Shown: one piece after another, positions 24,195 to 26,589 of the stretch
Layout: the number at the start of each line of letters is the position of its first letter
Numbering within the stretch: position 1 is the first letter of the stretch
Assembly: GCA_900538365.1 (NCBI GenBank)
Contig: UPXT01000026.1
Location: 1 to 26,589, forward strand
DNA length: 26,589 nt
Source of the DNA: an uncultured Acidaminococcus sp.
Lineage (GTDB): Bacteria > Bacillota > Negativicutes > Acidaminococcales > Acidaminococcaceae
Direction: 5' to 3'
Made by a program: the position numbers and the translations under genes
The notes under the pieces: model-generated
The model's database searches: none
Told to the model about the DNA's origin: nothing
The model's input: the letters and a program-made list of their open reading frames with translations, nothing else

Positions 24195-25025
24195 TTATGA
24201 AAGGCTTTCAATAAATGCTCCCACCGTTTCAATGAGTTTCAGTCGGCATGTATCAAGAGAGTGGTTGCCCAGAAGGTCAACACGCTGGTGGACGGCATGG
24301 GACTGCTGGTCTGTGAGAAGGTTCCAGAAGGGATCGATCATGTATTGGGGTGGGGCCACCGTATCTTTTTCACCGCCGATGACAAGGATATTTTGATCCT
24401 TCAAAGGGTAAGCTGCAAGGGGAAAGGTCCATTCGTCGCGGTGCGTTTCACTGTCCTTGACTAAAGCTTCGGGACTTTCGATATGAAGGACCGTGGCCGC
24501 CTCAGTGAGCATGGCAGCAAGGTTTTCTTTTCCGAGAAGGGTTTCCGCCCCTTTGTGGTCAAAGGGACAGTAGGCCATGATGCCGCGCAGCTCTGGATGA
24601 CGCTTTGCCACATTGATGACCGTATTGCCCCCGTTGGAGTGGCCGAGGAGAAAGATCCGCGCCGGGTCAATCGCATAGCGTTCTGTGCCGCCAGCAGCAA
24701 GATAGGAAAGGACTGCTTCCGTATCTTCTATACAGTGAGAAAAAGAGTAGATTCCGCCGCTGCCCCAGGCCCCGCGGTGATAGAGCCGGATGACGGTGCA
24801 GCCCATGCGGCGCAGGCTTTGGCACAGGTCGTCGTTGTTATTGGTGCCGGGAATGCCGTGGCAGACAACAACAGCCGGATGGGGGGCGTCATAAAGGCCG
24901 CTGGGAAGGTATGCTTCGCCTAAAAGCCGGTCACCTGCCACATCAAGGATGAAGTCCTGCGTATCGGGTTGAGCTGCATTGCCGTAAGGCGGTTCCTGCA
25001 GGACATATTGGGCATTGATTTTCAT
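24195..25025 (-). CDS. Alpha/beta hydrolase (dienelactone hydrolase/peptidase-like)
   Basis: This 276-residue protein has no signal peptide and is probably cytoplasmic. The oxyanion-side motif is CHGIPGTNNN, the nucleophile elbow is LLGHSNGGN (GxSxG), the acid is in IGGEKDTVAPP and the base in LLGNHSLDTCR, a full catalytic triad. The fold is the standard alpha/beta hydrolase type; substrates could be esters, amides or small peptides and cannot be told from the sequence. Its ATG overlaps the stop of the upstream symporter gene by ATGA, so the two are translated together. This suggests that it acts on, or releases, a compound related to the transported one. Confidence 0.85.
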   Translation of the reverse strand: MKINAQYVLQEPPYGNAAQPDTQDFILDVAGDRLLGEAYLPSGLYDAPHPAVVVCHGIPGTNNNDDLCQSLRRMGCTVIRLYHRGAWGSGGIYSFSHCIEDTEAVLSYLAAGGTERYAIDPARIFLLGHSNGGNTVINVAKRHPELRGIMAYCPFDHKGAETLLGKENLAAMLTEAATVLHIESPEALVKDSETHRDEWTFPLAAYPLKDQNILVIGGEKDTVAPPQYMIDPFWNLLTDQQSHAVHQRVDLLGNHSLDTCRLKLIETVGAFIESLS

Positions 25026-26284
25026 TCTAAGGCCTCCTGATTTTGGTTCAAGTTTTGTTTATACCAGTCTTTGCCATGGAAAATACGGGTAATGAGCATG
25101 GAAACGACGGTGTCGCCGCAGGAATTGAGAAGCGTGCAGCCGGGATCAAAGAGTTCTACAATCATTAGCAGGATGGGAAAAGCTGCTTCGGGAAGGCTGA
25201 AAACGGAAATAATCATGGTTTCGCCGGCGGCACCGCCGCCTGGAACACTGCTTGTTGCAACAGAAGAGGTTACACCCACAAAAATAGCAAGAAGCAAAGC
25301 AAAGCCTTCGAGGGGAACCCCAAACATCGTCGTTGCCAGCACTTCGGCATAGACCATGGCGATGCAGGCCCCATCCATATGGCAGGTTGCGCCCATGGCA
25401 ATGACAACACTTGAGATGTCACGCGGTACACCCAATTTATCACAGGCTTCCATCTGAAGCGGAATCGTTGCTGCTGACGAACGTGTCCCAAGGGCCGTCA
25501 GGGCCGGAGCGAGAATGACCTTAAAGAAATTCCTTACGCCCCAGGGACCTGCGGCAAGGAAGGCATAAAAACCAAGGAAAAGGAAAAAATAAAGGAAAAC
25601 GACGGAATAAAAGACGAGCATGGCATTGCCATAGGTTTTTAGGAGCTCAATCCCATAAGTCCCGGTGAGATCCGCAAAGTAGGCACCAAGGCCAAGGGGC
25701 GCAAGCTTCATGAGATAGGCTACCATTTTATAGCAGACCTTGGTCATGGCGTTCATCCAATCGATGATGGGCTTTGCTTCTTCGCCAAGACGGGAAACGC
25801 AGATGCCAAAGAAAATGGTCATGATGATGAGTGGCAGGACGTGGTAGCGGGAAATGAGAAGGGGCAGGTCGCCGACCGTGAGGGTCCCGACGATCTGGTC
25901 ACTGACGCTGATGGGCTTTGCTGCCGCTGCATTTTTGGCCACGGCCGTAAAATTTGTCGGAACACCTGTAAAATGGGTTACGGTAAGGATCAAGATGGCA
26001 GAAAGGATGGCTGTCGTTACGAAAATAAGAAGCGTCAGGCCAATCATCTTGCCGACCTTGCCCGTATCCTTCGTATTTGCAATGGAGCCCGCGATGGAAA
26101 AGAAAATGAGTGGAACGATGAGGCAGAAGAGGAGATTCAGGAAAATCTGCCCAATCGGTTTTAGAAAGGAGACTTTGTCCCCAAAAATAAGTCCCAGAAT
26201 GGCCCCAATCACGCAGCCTGTAATCAGGATGAGCGGATCCCGGTAACTGCTGAGGTGTGCTGTTTTTGTTTTTGTGCTCATCAT
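25022..26284 (-). CDS. DAACS-family sodium:amino acid symporter, probably for neutral substrates
   Basis: This 420-residue membrane carrier belongs to the glutamate/dicarboxylate:cation symporter family (GltPh/EAAT/ASCT fold). Hairpin 1 carries TRSSAATIPLQM. The NMDG sodium motif is changed to HMDG (302-305). Hairpin 2 has VPGGGAAGE, and the last helix has DPGCTLLNSCGD. Aligned without gaps to GltPh DMGRTMVNVTGD, Asp380, Thr384, Asn387 and Asp391 are kept, but the carboxylate-binding Arg397 is Cys383. The same Cys is found in the mammalian neutral amino acid exchanger ASCT2. I therefore infer neutral amino acids rather than glutamate or aspartate. A good ribosome site (AAGGAGAG) precedes the ATG. 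It is first in an operon with the hydrolase. Confidence 0.9.
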   Translation of the reverse strand: MMSTKTKTAHLSSYRDPLILITGCVIGAILGLIFGDKVSFLKPIGQIFLNLLFCLIVPLIFFSIAGSIANTKDTGKVGKMIGLTLLIFVTTAILSAILILTVTHFTGVPTNFTAVAKNAAAAKPISVSDQIVGTLTVGDLPLLISRYHVLPLIIMTIFFGICVSRLGEEAKPIIDWMNAMTKVCYKMVAYLMKLAPLGLGAYFADLTGTYGIELLKTYGNAMLVFYSVVFLYFFLFLGFYAFLAAGPWGVRNFFKVILAPALTALGTRSSAATIPLQMEACDKLGVPRDISSVVIAMGATCHMDGACIAMVYAEVLATTMFGVPLEGFALLLAIFVGVTSSVATSSVPGGGAAGETMIISVFSLPEAAFPILLMIVELFDPGCTLLNSCGDTVVSMLITRIFHGKDWYKQNLNQNQEALE

Positions 26285-26310
26285 AACACTCTCCTTAAAA
26301 ATAAGTAAGT

Positions 26311-26336
26311 CTATTATATTCCTACAGCTATAATAG
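26311..26336 (-). promoter_or_regulatory. Symporter promoter -10 inside a perfect inverted repeat
   Basis: CTATTATA (26311-26318) and TATAATAG (26329-26336) are perfect 8-base arms 10 bases apart. The arm nearest the gene provides the minus-strand -10 TATAAT. The -35 is poor (about TTTTCC). A regulator bound here could block or position RNA polymerase, so it is a candidate operator. Confidence 0.5.
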
Positions 26337-26497
26337 GAAAAGACATAACGCGACTTTATACAGTAAATGAAGAAAATAAATAGAAACCATGAAAATGATT
26401 AATATCAATAAAGAGATTTCTGATAATAATGGAGTCATTCTTGGCTCAATGTAACTCATCCCGAATTGCAATAATAAGTTGAACACCCGGCGAACCT

Positions 26498-26589
26498 TTA
26501 TGCAGTAAGTGCTGCAAGCATTTCTTCCCTAAAGCACTCCTCGGGTGTCTTATAGCCGAGTATTTTTCTTGGCAGGGTGTTGGCCCAGC
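26498..26589 (-). mobile_element. 3' end of an IS30-family transposase, cut by the window edge
   Basis: On the minus strand the last 29 codons before the TAA at 26498-26500 read NTLPRKILGYKTPEECF and then a short tail. This matches the conserved C-terminus of IS30-family DDE transposases (N-x-x-PRK-x-LG-[WY]-x-TP-x-E). The rest of the gene lies beyond the window. The AT-rich sequence at about 26461-26490 (GAATTGCAATAATAAGTTGA) is the likely right end of the element, so its boundary is close to 26.46 kb. Whether the copy is intact cannot be seen. Confidence 0.8.

Noticed and set aside
26391..26409. Fur-box-like sequence GAAAATGATTAATATCAAT near the right edge
   Set aside because: By eye about 12 of 19 positions match the consensus and only the left half is good; in AT-rich DNA this is not convincing, and no iron gene is adjacent.

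Overview
The window looks like chromosome from an anaerobic Bacillota bacterium, most likely of the Negativicutes (Acidaminococcus-like). That is an inference. It rests on AddAB-type rather than RecBCD recombination genes, a YlbF-family protein, a reverse rubrerythrin, FeoAB iron uptake, and the overall gene style of tightly packed genes, ATGA/GTGA overlaps and strong GGAGG ribosome binding sites. No rRNA, tRNA, CRISPR array or intact prophage is visible.

Left part (1-7.5 kb, all + strand): feoA-feoB for ferrous iron uptake, then two strong terminators. About 900 bases follow with no convincing gene but many stem-loops. Next is a metal-efflux pair, a separate 72-residue HMA metal-binding protein plus a Zn/Cd-type P1B ATPase, with a near-consensus promoter and AT-rich palindromes. 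A stand-alone argC and a strongly expressed-looking reverse rubrerythrin come next, followed by another ORF-poor stretch of about 580 bases.

Middle part (8-19.7 kb, + strand): an OmpR-family response regulator and sensor kinase overlap, and directly downstream lies a secreted VanX-like D-Ala-D-Ala dipeptidase with an unusual duplicated N-terminal region. This makes a likely envelope-sensing and envelope-remodelling unit. A ylbF-murB pair (peptidoglycan precursor synthesis) follows. Then addB-addA encode a double-strand-break repair helicase-nuclease, in which both subunits seem to carry an Fe-S-type cysteine signature in their nuclease domains.

Right part (19.8-26.6 kb): a LysR regulator is divergent from a phzF-like isomerase and an MFS transporter. 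A possible IS30-type transposase remnant follows. On the minus strand, a sodium:amino-acid (DAACS) symporter overlaps an alpha/beta hydrolase gene and is followed by a second LysR regulator. The symporter has Cys where acidic-substrate carriers have the key Arg, which predicts neutral amino acid transport. The window ends inside the 3' end of an IS30-family transposase.

No single locus is clearly a new defence or mobile system. The best candidates for new biology are the two-component/VanX-like unit, the Fe-S-type AddA, the ASCT2-like symporter coupled to a hydrolase, and the structured non-coding segment after feoB.
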